Shown piece by piece: positions 10,823 to 22,512 of a stretch of DNA of 64,000 nt. The notes below the pieces were generated by a model that searched no databases, had not been told where the DNA came from, and was given only the letters and a program-made list of their open reading frames with translations. This stretch comes from Camellia lanceoleosa (Eukaryota > Streptophyta > Magnoliopsida > Ericales > Theaceae): positions 48,875,932 to 48,939,931 of the forward strand of contig CM045760.1 in NCBI GenBank assembly GCA_025200525.1. Reading direction: 5' to 3'. How positions within the stretch are numbered: the first letter of the stretch is position 1; each line of letters begins with the position of its first letter. The translations under genes were made by a program, and so were the position numbers.

Positions 10823-13800
10823 TTATTGAAAATAACGCTTCAAGTGCTCGGCGTTCCATGGATGGGGGAGATCTCAACCTTCCATGTCCTGAAGTCGGTA
10901 AGTGCCCAGACGAAATCTGGCCTTAACAACGTAAGGTCCCTCTCACCTGGCTGTCAGCTTGCCCTCAGCCGAATTTTTGGTGGCAAAAGTTTTTTCACAC
11001 AAAACAAGGTCCCCCACGGCGAACTCCCTTGGTCGGACTTTGCGGTTGTAGTGTGTTTTCATTTTCTGTTGATATGAGGCCCACCTGACAGCAGTGGTCT
11101 CTCGGAGCTCTTCAATTAGGTCTAAGTCTGCCCGACGCAGTTCTTCAGTTAGTTATGGATTCAAGTGTAGAACCCTCAGGGTAGGCAGACCAATTTCCAC
11201 TGGGATAACTGCCTCAGCGTCGTATGTTAAGCGAAAGGGGGTCCCCCTAGTGGGGGTTCGGGCGGTAGTGCGGTAGGCCCAGAGTACGTTTGGGAATTCC
11301 TCAACCCAAAGTCCCTTAGCAGCCTCAAGCTTAGTTTTAATGATCTTCAGAAGAGAACGGTTGGTAACCTCAACTTGGCCATTGGCTTGGAGATGACTTG
11401 GGGAAGAGAAACATGGCTGGATTTGAAGTTCCGCACAGAATTTCCTGAACTTGGCATTGTTGAATTGTTTGCTATTGTCGGAGATGATGGCTTGAGGGAT
11501 GCCAAATCGGCACACGATCGACTGCCAGATGAATCTGGTTGTGTTCCGCTCGGTAATTGTGGCAAGGGGTTCCGCCTCCACCCATTTAATGAAGTAATCA
11601 ATGGCGACGATTGCGAATTTGGTTTGGCCTCGGCCGATGGGCAATGGGCCAACTAAATCGATCCCCCATTTGGCGAATGGGTAAGGACTGCAAAGTGTGA
11701 TCAGTTCTGTGGGAGGAACATGAGGGATGTTAGCAAAGTGTTGGCACTTATCACATTTAAGCACGAATTCAGTGGCATCTTGATTAAGAGTAGGCCAGAA
11801 GTAACCGGTGCGAAGTATTTTGTGGGCTAATGACCTGGCACCCGAATGATTACCACATACACCCTCGTGGACTTCTCTCATCACATAGGTCGCTTGAGCA
11901 GGATTGAGGCATCTCAGGTATGAGCGTGAAAAGCCACGTTTGTACAAGAGGCCGCTGATAAGAATGTAGTTGGACGACCAGGCCCTGACTTTGGCGGCCT
12001 AGTGTTGGTCGGAAGGTAATTTCCCATTTGACAAAAATAGCAAGATATCTGCCGCCCATGGAATAGGTTCATTTTGGAGGAAGTGGACTTGCTGCTGTTG
12101 TAGGGAAATGGCAGGATGGGCCAGGTATTCAAGGCGGACGCCATGGTTGAGGTCTGACTGGTCGACAGAAGCTAATTGAGCCATTTCATCTGCCTTGGAG
12201 TTTTTCGTCTGAGGGATGTGCTTGATGTGAAAAGTGTTGAAGAGACGAGCAAGAGGGAGTGCAATATCCTTGTAAGCCCGCATTGTGTCTTCCTTGACAT
12301 CGAATTCCCCCGTAATTTGTCCGACAATGAGCTGAGAATCGCTGAACACCTAGATATGGCTGACACCAATGTCTCTAGTTAGGCGAAGACCTGCTATCAA
12401 TGCCTCATATTCTGCCTTATTATTGCTTGCGTGGAACAAGAAACGGAGAGCACACTTGAAATAACCACCTTCAGGGGCGATGAGGATGAGACCAGCCCCA
12501 CTGCCTTCTTTGCGGGATGATCCGTCGACGTTGAGGGTCCAAGAGTTGGGGTCTTCTGGCTTAGTGGGGGTTTGCGGGGGCGGGGGCAAGGGAGCTGTGG
12601 TTGGGATGGGATTAGTGAATTCCAAGATAAAATCGGCAACAGCCTGCCCTTTGATCACCGTTCGAGATCGGTAGGAAATGTCAAATTGACTAAGCTCGAC
12701 TGACCATTGCATAAGTCTACCAGACAGCTTTGGTTGTTGCATTATCTTCTTCAAAGGTTGGTCAGTGAGGACCACTATTGAGTGGGCTTGGAAGTAAGGA
12801 CAGAGTCATCTTGAAGCGGTGACCAAGGCCAAGGACATTTTTTCTAGCAATGGGTAGTTCTGTTCTGCGCCTCTGAGAGCCCGGCTAATGTAATAAATCA
12901 AGGCCAGATTATACCGCCCTCCCGATGAGGTCGTCGTCAGCTCGACCGCAGTGCTCGATACGGCTAAATAGAGAAAAAGGGGCTCACCCGTGAGCATCTG
13001 GAAGAGTACGAGGGGGTTGGCCATGCACTGCTTTAATTGTTGGAAAGCCTCTTCGGATTCGGTCGTCCACTCAAAAGCCTTCCGAAGAACTTTGAAGAAG
13101 GGGAGACACTTGTTCGTTGCGCGGGAAATGAAGCGGTTGAGGGCTACGACTCGGCCAGTAAGCCTCTGAACCTCCTTAATCGTTCTGGGTGACTGCATTT
13201 CTATCAAGGCCTTGATCTTTTCAGGGTTAGTCTCGATGCCCCGCTGACTGACCATGAAACCCAGGAACTTTCCAGATCCTACACCGAAGGCGCATTTCTC
13301 TAGATTGAGCTTTATTTGATACTTTCGTAGGGTGCCGAAGGTCTCTCGCAAGTCGGCCAGATGATCAGAGGAGAGTTTGCTCTTGATTAGCATGTCATCG
13401 ACATACACTTCCATGTTCCGGCCTATCTGATGATGAAAGACGGCGTTGACCAACCGTTGGTAGGTTGCTCCAGCATTTTTCAACCCAAATGGCATGACAT
13501 GATAATGGTAGGTTCCCCGGTCGGTGATGAAGGATGTGTGTTCCTGGTCAGATGGGTGCATCAAAATTTGGTTGTATCCAGAGAAGGCGTCCATGAAACT
13601 GAGCATTTGATGACTGGCCGTGGCGTCAACAAGCAGATCTATGCGATGAATGGAATAACTATCTTTGGGGCAAGCTCGATTGAGGTCGGAGTAATCGACG
13701 CAAAGTTGCCATTTACCGTTGTTTTTACGGACCAAGACCATATTCGACAGCCGCCTGGGGTAGTCCACGTTCTTGACAAACTGTGCCTCCAGTAGCTTAT

Positions 13801-14639
13801 CTACCTCAGAGGTAATAAGAGTGTTGCGTTCCGGGTGGAAGATGCGCTGTTTCTGGCAAAAGGGTCGGAAGTGGGGTTCGATACTCAAACGATGAGTGAT
13901 GAAGGAAGGATCGATACCCGGCATGTCAGAATGGGTCCAGGCAAACACATCATTATGTTCAGTCATGAGGGTTGTAAGATCGGCCTTGGCTTGAGGGGAT
14001 AGTTGGCTGCCGATCTTGGCTATTTTTGTCGGGTTGGTGGGATCGATGAGGACCTCGACAAGCTCTTCTACTAGTTCCCCTTTGATTAGCTCGTCTTCGT
14101 CTCTGACTTCGAGTCCTTCAATGATCATAGCCTCCTTTAGCTTGACCTCTTTAAGTGAAGCGACGTAACATTCTCTAGCCACGGTCTACTCTTCCCTCAT
14201 CGTGCCGACCCCAAGGTCGGTGGGAAATTTGACGGCAAGATTGAAAGTGGATGTGACAGCTTGGAAAGCATTTAGGGCGGTGTGGTCGAGGATAATGTTG
14301 TAAGCAGAGGGACAGTCAACGACGAGGAAAGTGAGCAGCTTTGTGGTCTACCGCGGGTATTCTCCGATTGTGATGGGAAGATCGATGGAGCCTATGGAGG
14401 TCACCCAATCTCCAGTAAAACCGACCAATGGGGTTTGGAGAGGGGACAGACTTTCTTCCCCGACCTTGAGCTAGCGAAAGGCATTTAGGAAGATGATGTC
14501 TGAAGAACTGCCGTTGTCGACGAGAACTCGTCTGACTTTGTAATTAGAGAGGAGGGCAGAGATGACGAGGGGGTCGTCATGGAGGTAACGGATGTCTATG
14601 CAATCAACCTCCGTAAAGGTAATGGGCTCCATTCACTAC
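10823..14639 (-). pseudogene. Element A protease-RT-RNase H-integrase polyprotein
   Basis: All domains lie in one reading frame ending at TAA 10825-10823. Protease shows 'VLVDNGSSSDIIF' near 14520-14480, the DNGSS variant common in this clade. RT (14182-13000) has 'MPFGLKNAGATYQR' and the catalytic 'EVYVDDML'. A degenerate Ty3-type RNase H follows (12960-12800), then an archaeal-type RNase H with 'LNVDGSSRKEGSGAG' and 'NNKAEYEALIAGL' (12550-12000). Integrase has 'CDKCQ' of the zinc finger, 'WGIDLVGPL', 'IISDNSKQF' and 'ANGQVEVTN'. In-frame stops lie near 12806 (TGA), 12350 (TAG), 11999 (TAG), 11153 (TAA) and near 10950-10870 (TGA), plus several in the protease; nearly all fit C-to-T or G-to-A changes. 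There are no frameshifts in this part. It is non-functional. Confidence 0.9.
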
Positions 14640-16297
14640 TTGGGTTGTTTGGGAGGGCGGTTCAATGTGGCAACTTCTTTGTCTGAGCCCTGCCTTATTT
14701 TTCTGAGTTCTGTCCGCTGAGCCGAACGGGATGGTCCTCCACAAGCAAACCCGCCAGCAATAACTCTAATCTCTCCAACATGGGGGCCAGGGTTGCCATA
14801 TGGCTGGGGTTGCTGCGGGGGCCTATCATGGCCTTGGTTAGGTTGTGCGAGCTGTTGAGGAGGGATGCGCCGATAGTTGTTTCTGGTGGGTTCAGTCCTT
14901 TGCCTTTGCTGAGGGCGGGCTGCCGTGAATCGACTAAGACACCCCTGGCATATCAAGCCCTTGATCTGGTCTTTGAGGTTAACACACTCCTCGGTATTAT
15001 GGCCGTGGTCTTAATGAAAGCGGCAGTACTTGGACTGGTCTCGTTGATTGGAAGGAGACCGTGATGGTTGGGGCCATTTTAGGGGATAATCTCGTTGAAT
15101 CTGGTTCAAGACTTGTTCCATGGGGGAGTTGAGGGGTGTGTATCGTTCGAACTGGCCGGGCGGTCGGCTCGGGCTGGTCAGTCGGTATACTGAGGTGTTT
15201 GGTGAGTGTACTGGGTGTTTCTGGTTTCTGAGTCCTTTGTCTTCTCTCTGGGGGTCGGGTTTTTGGCTATAGGATCTTGTCAGGCGGCTAGGAAATCTTC
15301 TGCGTCCATGTATTTTTGGGCTTTGGAAAGTAGGGTTGCCATGGAGGTTGGGGGGTTTTTGAAAAGGGAAAAAAGGAAATCAGATGACTGTAGACCGGCC
15401 ATGAAAGCCATGAGGATGACCTTGTCATCGTTCTCTGCTATCTGCAGGGCTTCGGTGTTGAAACGAGTGACAAAGCTGCGCAGTGACTCCCTCTCGGTCT
15501 AACGGATGTTGAGGAGTTGGGTTGCCGGACGCCGCTAGCACTGGGCACCAATGAAATGGCTGAGAAAGAAGTCACTTAGGTGCTGGAAAGTAGAGACAGT
15601 CTGTTAGCAGTTGACTAAACCAGAGTTGAGTTGACCCCTTAAGAGTTATGGGGAAAGCCCGATACATGATCTTGTTAGGGAATGCATGGAGGATCATAAG
15701 GGTCCTGTAAGTTTCCAAATGGTCGACCGGGTCCGTTGTGCCGTCAAAAGAGTCAAGTGAGGGCATTTTGAACTTAGGAGGTAAGGGTTTGTCCTTGATG
15801 GAGGCAACGAACGGTGAGTTGGCTGTGGTAAATGATTTATTCTGTATGGTCTGCATGACTCCTTAGAGCTGGAGATTCATGGCTCGGAGTTCTGCATCCC
15901 AGAGAGTAACGTTGTCACCATCGGAATGCAGCGAAGGCTGGACACTGCTGGCCTCTCCCTCGGGAATGGGTGCCTAGACCGATAGATGTGGGACCCGGGG
16001 TGGTGGGTTCATATCTAGGAGAGGGGGTCGCAAGCCTTCCAAGTTTGGTGGGTAAGGCTGTTGGATAGGATGGCTCGGGGCTCGTTCTTGGTTAGGTGGG
16101 ATATCTTGAGGTGAAGGAGGAGGGATGGGAAGGTCTCTTTGAAGCAAAGCATTGATCAAAGGTTGGTTTTGCTCTGCTAAGCGGTTAATGCTATTGGTAA
16201 GTTCTGTGAAGTACTGCGGTGGATTGTTTGGATTGGGAGGGTCGGCTTGGTGGTTGGCAACATTGTGGTGAGAAGCCATGGATCTAGTTGTGACCAT
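14640..16297 (-). pseudogene. Element A gag (capsid/nucleocapsid) remnant
   Basis: The start at 16297 gives MVTTRS, a typical Tat gag N-terminus, followed by a Pro-rich, Asn-rich region. The capsid part has 'FKMPSLDSFDGTTDPVDHLE' (around 15770-15710). The retrotransposon-gag core continues in another frame (15600-15170: 'SFVTRFNTEA', 'AFMAGLQSSDF'). A nucleocapsid-like zinc knuckle (C-x2-FH-x3-GH-x4-C) lies near 15040, back in the original frame. The two frame changes compensate each other. Stops include TAG near 15974 and TAA near 15860. The gag ends at TAG 14638-14636 with the protease continuing in the same frame. Confidence 0.8.
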
Positions 16298-16381
16298 CCA
16301 CCTTGGTGGGCGGTAGGAAGGGGTTATTGGGAAGAGGTCTTCGGCGACAATGAGCACAACTAGCACGCGAAGCAAAAAGGG

Positions 16382-16399
16382 TTCCCACAGACGGCACCA
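16382..16399 (-). other. Element A primer-binding site
   Basis: One to two bases inside the LTR end, the minus strand reads TGGTGCCGTCTGTGGGAA, starting with the TGG expected opposite a tRNA CCA end. This fixes the element's orientation as minus. I do not assign the tRNA with certainty. Confidence 0.7.
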
Positions 16400-16401
16400 A
16401 C

Positions 16402-16807
16402 TGATAATACAGCGTGTTCCAGATGGAACAGGTCGGACTGATCCACGCTTCCCAAACTGGTGCCCAAGGTACCAAGCCCATAGAGAGACCCGCGCAAGAG
16501 TTCAACGGGGAATGGGAAGTCCCCCAACGAACCATCCGACGAGCAAGTTAGAAAGAGAGATGGAATATAGAGATAGATTAGTGATAGAAAGCTTAACCTT
16601 TTCCTTGTCTTCGAGGCCTACTTATATCCTTTGCTAATCATTTCGTTGTCCCTTTCGACCTGTCACCTTGGCCAAAAGTCTATGCTCCAGCTTACCTTGT
16701 TCATGGTGAAGTCGTTCTGTCCCGATGGGGAGAGGTTATCGCAATAAATGCTATAAGGAACTCCATTAATGGCTGATATGCAGTGCAATAACTTTGCAGG
16801 ATCTTTG
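16402..16807 (-). repeat. Element A 5' LTR, piece 1 (interrupted by element B)
   Basis: Aligns with 6036-6445 of the intact LTR. It stops at CTTTG (16803-16807), which is repeated at 51700-51704 on the other side of element B. Confidence 0.9.
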
Positions 16808-17674
16808 TGTAAACACCTCATTTTTTACCAACCTTAAGACTCAGACGTTGCCGATTGAGCGCTCGGTGATGATGCATATTGTGCTCATTCTGAGCTCACA
16901 GAGTCTCGGCTGAGAGTCTTGCCTCCGAACTTTGGGACTCTTTTGTGCTTTGCCTCAGTTTGCGAACCAGGTTCTATTTTCTCTGTTTTCTCTTCCTGAA
17001 GGGAGGGAGAGGTCTCGAAGATCATCTCTCAATGGCCGTAGGCTGCGTTTCGTGGTCGTAGGCCACTATTCCCGTTTGGAGACCAGTTTTTAATTTTCGG
17101 AGCCATCGGTCGTGCGTCTCGGTTCGGGACCTCTTAACTTTCTCCGTTTGCTCCGGTTTTTGGCACACACCTTGTTCCCTCTCCCTAGAGGGACACTGTG
17201 GCCCAGGAGACCACCTTTGTGGCCGCACGCCACCTCCGGTGCTTAATAGTCAGTTTTAGGGGCCTCCGGCAGCGCGTTTTGACCCCCGAACCCTCGTTTT
17301 GCATCGGTGTGGGTTCATTTTTGGCAGGGACCCTATTTTCATTGTTTGGAAGGTGGTACGGGGGTGGGAGACCAACAATTCTCTTGGAGACCACCTCTTC
17401 TCCTGTTGACCGATTTTCTTGTCAGGAGGCTGGTCTCCTTGGCTTTTAAGCCACATTTTCTGGTCTTCCATACCACCATTGAGTTACATTCACCTAGGAG
17501 ACCACCAATATGGGTAAGCCGACCACCTTTTCAGCTTGAACCTTTTGACCCCTGGTCGAGCGACCACTTGAATTGGTCGGCCAGCCTTCTGCTTTTTTGT
17601 CTCTTTGAGTGCTATCCAGCTATGCAAGTTGGGAGGCATTTGCCCCATCCTCCGAGGATTGACCCTCTTGTTTT

Positions 17675-17850
17675 GGCTTCTTAAAGAAGCTTGGTCCCTT
17701 TTCTTAGCTTTTAAGAGAAGCTTGACCTTTTGTTGAGCTTCTTGAGGAAGCTTGACCCCTTTGGTCTAGCTTCCTCAAGAAGCTTGACCCTTTTGGTTTA
17801 GCTTCCTTTAGAAGCTTGGCCTCTTTGCTCTAAGCTTCTTAGAGAAGCTA
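17675..17850. repeat. U3 cluster of AAGCTT-containing imperfect repeats
   Basis: About five units of 30-38 bases, each with AAGCTT and short inverted arms (such as 'agcttcctcaagaagct'), directly upstream of the TATA box. The same cluster is present in the 3' LTR (47833-48005) and in solo LTR D (about 43985-44165, minus strand). The position suggests enhancer-like repeats; that role is inference. Confidence 0.7.
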
Positions 17851-17863
17851 TGGACCTCCTCTT

Positions 17864-17870
17864 CTATAAG
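17864..17870 (+). promoter_or_regulatory. TATA box of the B 5' LTR
   Basis: CTATAAGAG sits just downstream of the AAGCTT cluster and 230 bases before the conserved splice donor. Equivalent boxes occur at 48024-48031 (3' LTR), 34543-34550 (CTATATAAGC, solo LTR C) and 43972-43965 (minus strand, solo LTR D). Confidence 0.6.
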
Positions 17871-18101
17871 AGGGAGCCTCTCTCTCAAGAGCCAAGGTTG
17901 AGAAATTTTGGCTAAGGCATACACCTCTCTTTCTCTATATCATTCTCTTTTGGTGTCCAAAACTCCTAGTTCTTGGCCCCATTGCACTACACCTTCAAGC
18001 ACAACACCTCCATGGTAAACCTAAGCACCTAGGAGCTCATTTTCAGAGGTTGAAGAGTTCCTATTTTGGTCCAGAAGCTGCTGGCCTTCTTCTCTACAAG
18101 G

Positions 18102-20098
18102 GTAAGTCTCTATTTCCTTCTTTGTAGCCTTATTTTGCTTCATAGTTTAGCTCTATTTTCAAGCATATTTGTGCTTTTTCATAAACTAAAAAAAAGTCTT
18201 TTTTTGAGCTTCTAAACATGTTTGTTTAAGACTATTTTTCTATTAGGGGTCATCTACCCTGTTGCATGCTTCATTTCCTCTTGTTTTAGGCCATGCATTA
18301 GGGCCTTTGTTGTGAGCTTTGTTGGCCCTTTTGACCACTAAAATCTAGTGGATTTTCAGTGGTTATTATGTGGTTTTGAGCATCAAAATCAAAGAGGGGT
18401 AACCCTCTCACCCCTTGTTTTGTTTACTAGTTTTCTTGGCCTTTCAAAGGAGCCCCTATTTGCATGTTTTCAAGCCATGTTTCAAGCCACTTTTTGTGAG
18501 TTTTGTGACCTACATAGGCTCTGTCCAGAGCTCTTTTTCCATGTTAAATGTCTATTGTGCATGTGTAGAGTAATCCTCTTGAAGGCCTTTCAAAGGGGCC
18601 TTTACTTGCATGCTTCTTATGCTCATTTCAGGCCCTTTTCAATGAGTTTTAGGGCCATCATAACCTCTTTCCAGAGGTGGTTTTGCCATTTTGTGTGTCC
18701 ATCATACATGTGTAGAACAACCCTCTCATTGGCCTTTCAAAGGAACACTTCATTCTAACATGTGTTGACTAAGTTTCAGTGGGTTTTTTGGTCATATTTT
18801 GGCATGCCATACTTCTGTTTTTGGCTAGTTTGGTGAGCTCTCATGTGCTTCATATAGTTGTAGTGCAAATCATGGTTCACTAACTTGTATTGCATGATCT
18901 TTTGGCCCCTTAATTCTAGCACTTTTTGGCCATGCCTTAGACTGATTTTGTGCATATTGACTGCCCTAGCTTTTTTTTTGGGTCTCATGGTCGAATGATG
19001 CTTGTTTTGCATGCTTGTAGTTCAATATCCATGCCTAGCTTTGAGATTTGAGGTCTATTGCATGCATATACTGAGGTGTTTTCATGCTTTGAGATTATTA
19101 TACATCATATTTTAGAGCTTATATGAATGCCATATTTCCATGATTTCCACTCTTTAAACGTGTTTGAGAGTTGTGCATAAATGCCTCGTTTTCGGACCAT
19201 TGCATGAGTTTCGTTTCTTTGCATGTTGAGCCATCATTTTAGGCCATTTTCCCACTGTCTTGGACCTGCCTAGGGTCTGTTTGGGGCTGGTCTTGCCATT
19301 TGTGCATCGCTTTGTATACCTCTAGTGTAACCCGCTTCACTAGTTTCGGTAATTGTGCCATCAAGCATGCATTGTGTGAAGTGTTTGCATGATTCGGGAC
19401 CATTATGCATCATGTTTTAGAACTGAAGGATGTGTGTTTCCATGCCATATTTCATCCTTTGCCATGCTTAGTTAGAGTTGCATGTTGTGCCTTAGAATCG
19501 GTCCTTTGTATTCGTGCATGTTTGCATATATTTCGGTTGTCTCATTTTCATGTATGGCCACTAATTTGAGTGGGGCTGAGGTCCACTCACTTTAGTTTAA
19601 GTCCATATTGCATTGTGTATGCCATATAGCTCGTGTGCATTGTGCATGCTATTTCAGTCCATAGCATTGCGTATGCTAGGTTGCATGTGTGCATATCATC
19701 CCTCGCATACCAGCATGATTAGGTTGCATTGCATTTAGGGTGGCATGTTAGTCGCATTGTGTATGCCATCTCATTGCATTGTGTTTGGAGTAAGGTTAGT
19801 CCAAACACAGGAAACGAGGGACGTTTCGTACTCAAAGTGACGAAACGTGTCTCAATTCCGATCGCCAAACACTCGATTACCCATGATGGAGTTTAGGCCT
19901 TGTTATGTTTATATGTGCATTCATTTCACATTGAGTCGTGCAATTCGACTCCTCAGCTATCATGCATCGAGATGCGTGATTGGTGGCACGAGGATCAAGG
20001 TCTACACTCCCTAGAGCTTGTGCAATGACGGGGAGAGTGGTCATGCACACATGTGTTGAAAATACTTTGCCATGCCCCTTTCATGCTCTCTGTTGCAG
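18102..20098 (+). other. Candidate leader intron inside the LTR (5' LTR copy)
   Basis: Donor CTACAAGG|GTAAGTCT and acceptor CTCTCTGTTGCAG|CAAATC bound 1997 bases. Both sites are kept at equivalent places in the 3' LTR (48263-50262), solo LTR C (34783-36464) and solo LTR D (43734-41806, minus strand, where the donor has become GC). The flanking exons are CT/A-rich leader sequence and the U5-side tail. Splicing itself is inferred. Confidence 0.5.
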
Positions 20099-21538
20099 CA
20101 AATCGGAATCCAGCAACAAAAACTAGTCAGCAGCCTTCGGAAGTTTTGTACAATGTTCTAGGACCAATTGCAAAATAGAGGCAAATCGGGGCATCACAAG
20201 GAATTTCCCGACAAAGCGACCCAAGCACACATGCATCTTTCATCATTCGGAACAAGAGCTGAGGCAGTCCATTTTATAGCTTGCATGCTAGTTTATTCGC
20301 TTTCCGAGTTAATTTGTTAATTAATTAGGGTTTTGTAATATTTAATTAGCTAGAGTGGTTAATTATTTATTTGGACTGTATTATTTATTCGACCCCTCCG
20401 AGGAGGGCAATTTTGTAATAAGTGTACGTGTGTGTGATGCATGTCTTCCAACCCCACGTCTTTCTCCCTTTTATTTACCAACTTATGATGGTTAGTTTTA
20501 GGGCATGTTTCAATCAGCATCTATATGTTCGTATGTTTGCATTCATTCATCTGTACTGCATGCACCAGGCTCGACACATCATACTAACTGCACTGTATTT
20601 CAATTCCAAGTTGAATATATGTCATCTCTTGCATTTCATATGCCATGTTTAGAATAGCCGAGCCTATCTTAGTTGTATTCCTGTATGTGTTGCATTAGGC
20701 ATTTCAGCATAGTTAGGATCATGCATTTGATTACTAATTAGCTTCTGTTTTGGCTCGGAGTACTAGGTAAGCTTTTATGTTTAGCATCCTTGCATGTGTG
20801 AGTGGCTGCCATGATACCATGCTTGCCATGAGGCTAAGTGCTTATGTGATATAACTGCCTGAATGCCTGTGGGTGAAGGTTGGATTATTTAAATTGGAAT
20901 AATTCATCGAAATGTGTGTTTTAAGCCCACTTGAGAGTGGCAAAATCATGGTTTCTAAGCCCACCTGAGGGTGGCAAATCCACATTTTAGCCTACTTATG
21001 AGTAGCAAACTGCTTTCAAAAATAAACATGAGATGTTTTGTTCCAATTCAGGCGATCCGATCTATATTTGTATGTTGTGCGCATCACGTAGTAAATCTAG
21101 GCTAATAACCGGAATAAGATCACATAATGTTTTCAAAACTTGATATCATGGTTAGTAGAGGTCAATCTTTGATCGGGCGAGCAGGGGTACTCACGAAGTG
21201 ACCTTCCCCAATCATACCCAAGTTCCTGAGCCTAGGCAACTTTGGTGATGACGGACACGTGGCCTTAGGCAACGAGTCAGGGTTTCCTAAATTCCCCAAA
21301 AATAAATATTTAGGTGGCGACTCTGTATCTGGCAAAGCAGTCCATGTTTGGCACTTCTTTCAAAAAAATCTGTTTTCAAAAACGATTTGCCGGATTTGGA
21401 CTCTTCGATGATTCATCGGTCTTGCATTGCACTCTGCGAGATTAGATATAGGACCGTGGCATTGAGTCCTGAACTGTAGTGAGCCCAATGAACAAAACTG
21501 GATTTCCTCCCGGGATGTTCGGGGACGTCTACAGTTTC

Positions 21539-21556
21539 TGGCGACTCTGCTGGGGA
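21539..21556 (+). other. Element B primer-binding site
   Basis: Six bases after the LTR the sequence reads TGGCGACTCTGCTGGGGA, with the leading TGG expected opposite the CCA of a tRNA primer. An Arg-type tRNA, as described for related Ogre/Tat elements, is possible; I cannot verify it here. Confidence 0.65.
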
Positions 21557-22512
21557 TTTAGAGAACTTGACTCGAACTCATGATATCTGGTTTTGACTAC
21601 ACTTATGTGTTTCTTTGCATTGCATTTGCATTGGTGCGCCTAGGACACCGTGTTTGCCGTATGCTATTCCTGAACGGTTTGCCGGAGGCTCGCTTCGAGA
21701 AGCGTGCCATATGGCTGATCGGTTACGGGCTTTGCCACGACGGGAACACAAACCCCGGTTTTCACCAGGGCACCCTTTTTGACCATTCGACCTAGTGCAT
21801 AGTTGGAATCCATAGTGACCATCCCAAACTAGGACAGGTTGCTTACCCGATTATAGGTTGTTTGAAACTACTGCGTACGTAGTGAAACCCTAGCTCCTAA
21901 CAAAATAGGACAGGGAAACCTTACCCCAACATAGAGGTGTTTTTGGCTCTCACTTGTTTGCTATGTGTTTTTAGAGTGCGTCTCTACAGGAATGCATGTA
22001 TCAGTTTATAAGTTTGGGTATCAGGCCTGCGGGCACCAGTTCAGTATTTTGGGAATCAGTTATCTGCGGGTATCAGATTCAGTTTTGGGCGCAATGATTT
22101 GGGAATAATGATCAGTGTTTGAGAACAGTATTTTCAGCTTATCGACTGTGTGTTGTGATGCCCAACTGTGTTATGTATTTATTTAAAGCCGTTATACTGT
22201 CCGTTTGTTTGGTTGTTTATTTCCTTATTATTGCTTTATTTATCTTTTTGTTAGGGATAGTTTAGCACAATTGCTTCGGACCAAGCAGATATTCCCCAAG
22301 CACTCTGGACAAAAGGTCGCCGACTCAATCGATCTGAGGATCTGGTCGACAGATAACCAGTGTTCTACTCTCTACCCCCGGTTATCAGACGGAGGCCGAG
22401 AAAACGCAGTGTATCTGAGCAGAGGTTGCCAGAGCAGTGGTCTACCCCATCAGTGGACAGTTGGGCTGAGGTCTCAATTGTTGCTATAGAGATAGATATA
22501 CCAGTCGGTCAA
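21557..22512 (+). other. Element B untranslated leader
   Basis: About 950 bases between primer site and the gag ATG. A frame at 22360 runs into gag without a stop, but its residues before the ATG at 22513 resemble no gag N-terminus I know. No separate ORF1, as found in Ogre elements of legumes, is visible. Confidence 0.5.

Larger units (their letters stand above)
16808..21533 (+). repeat. Element B 5' LTR (4726 bp)
   Basis: Non-coding. It contains, in order: TG start, a GC-richer upstream part with 'gtcgtaggccac' phrases, the collapsed GGTCGGCCGACC site near 17558-17575, an AAGCTT-rich repeat cluster (17675-17850), a TATA box (17864-17870), a splice donor (18102) and acceptor (20098), and a U5-like tail with 'ccacctgagggtggcaaa' phrases (20935-21005), ending GACGTCTACA. 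Open frames inside are short and not conserved between the LTR copies as proteins, so none is annotated. Confidence 0.92.

Noticed and set aside
16808..21533. Numerous short frames in the LTRs (also 46947-51699, 33502-37827, 40401-45091)
   Set aside because: They are not kept as proteins between LTR copies; differences ignore codon position.
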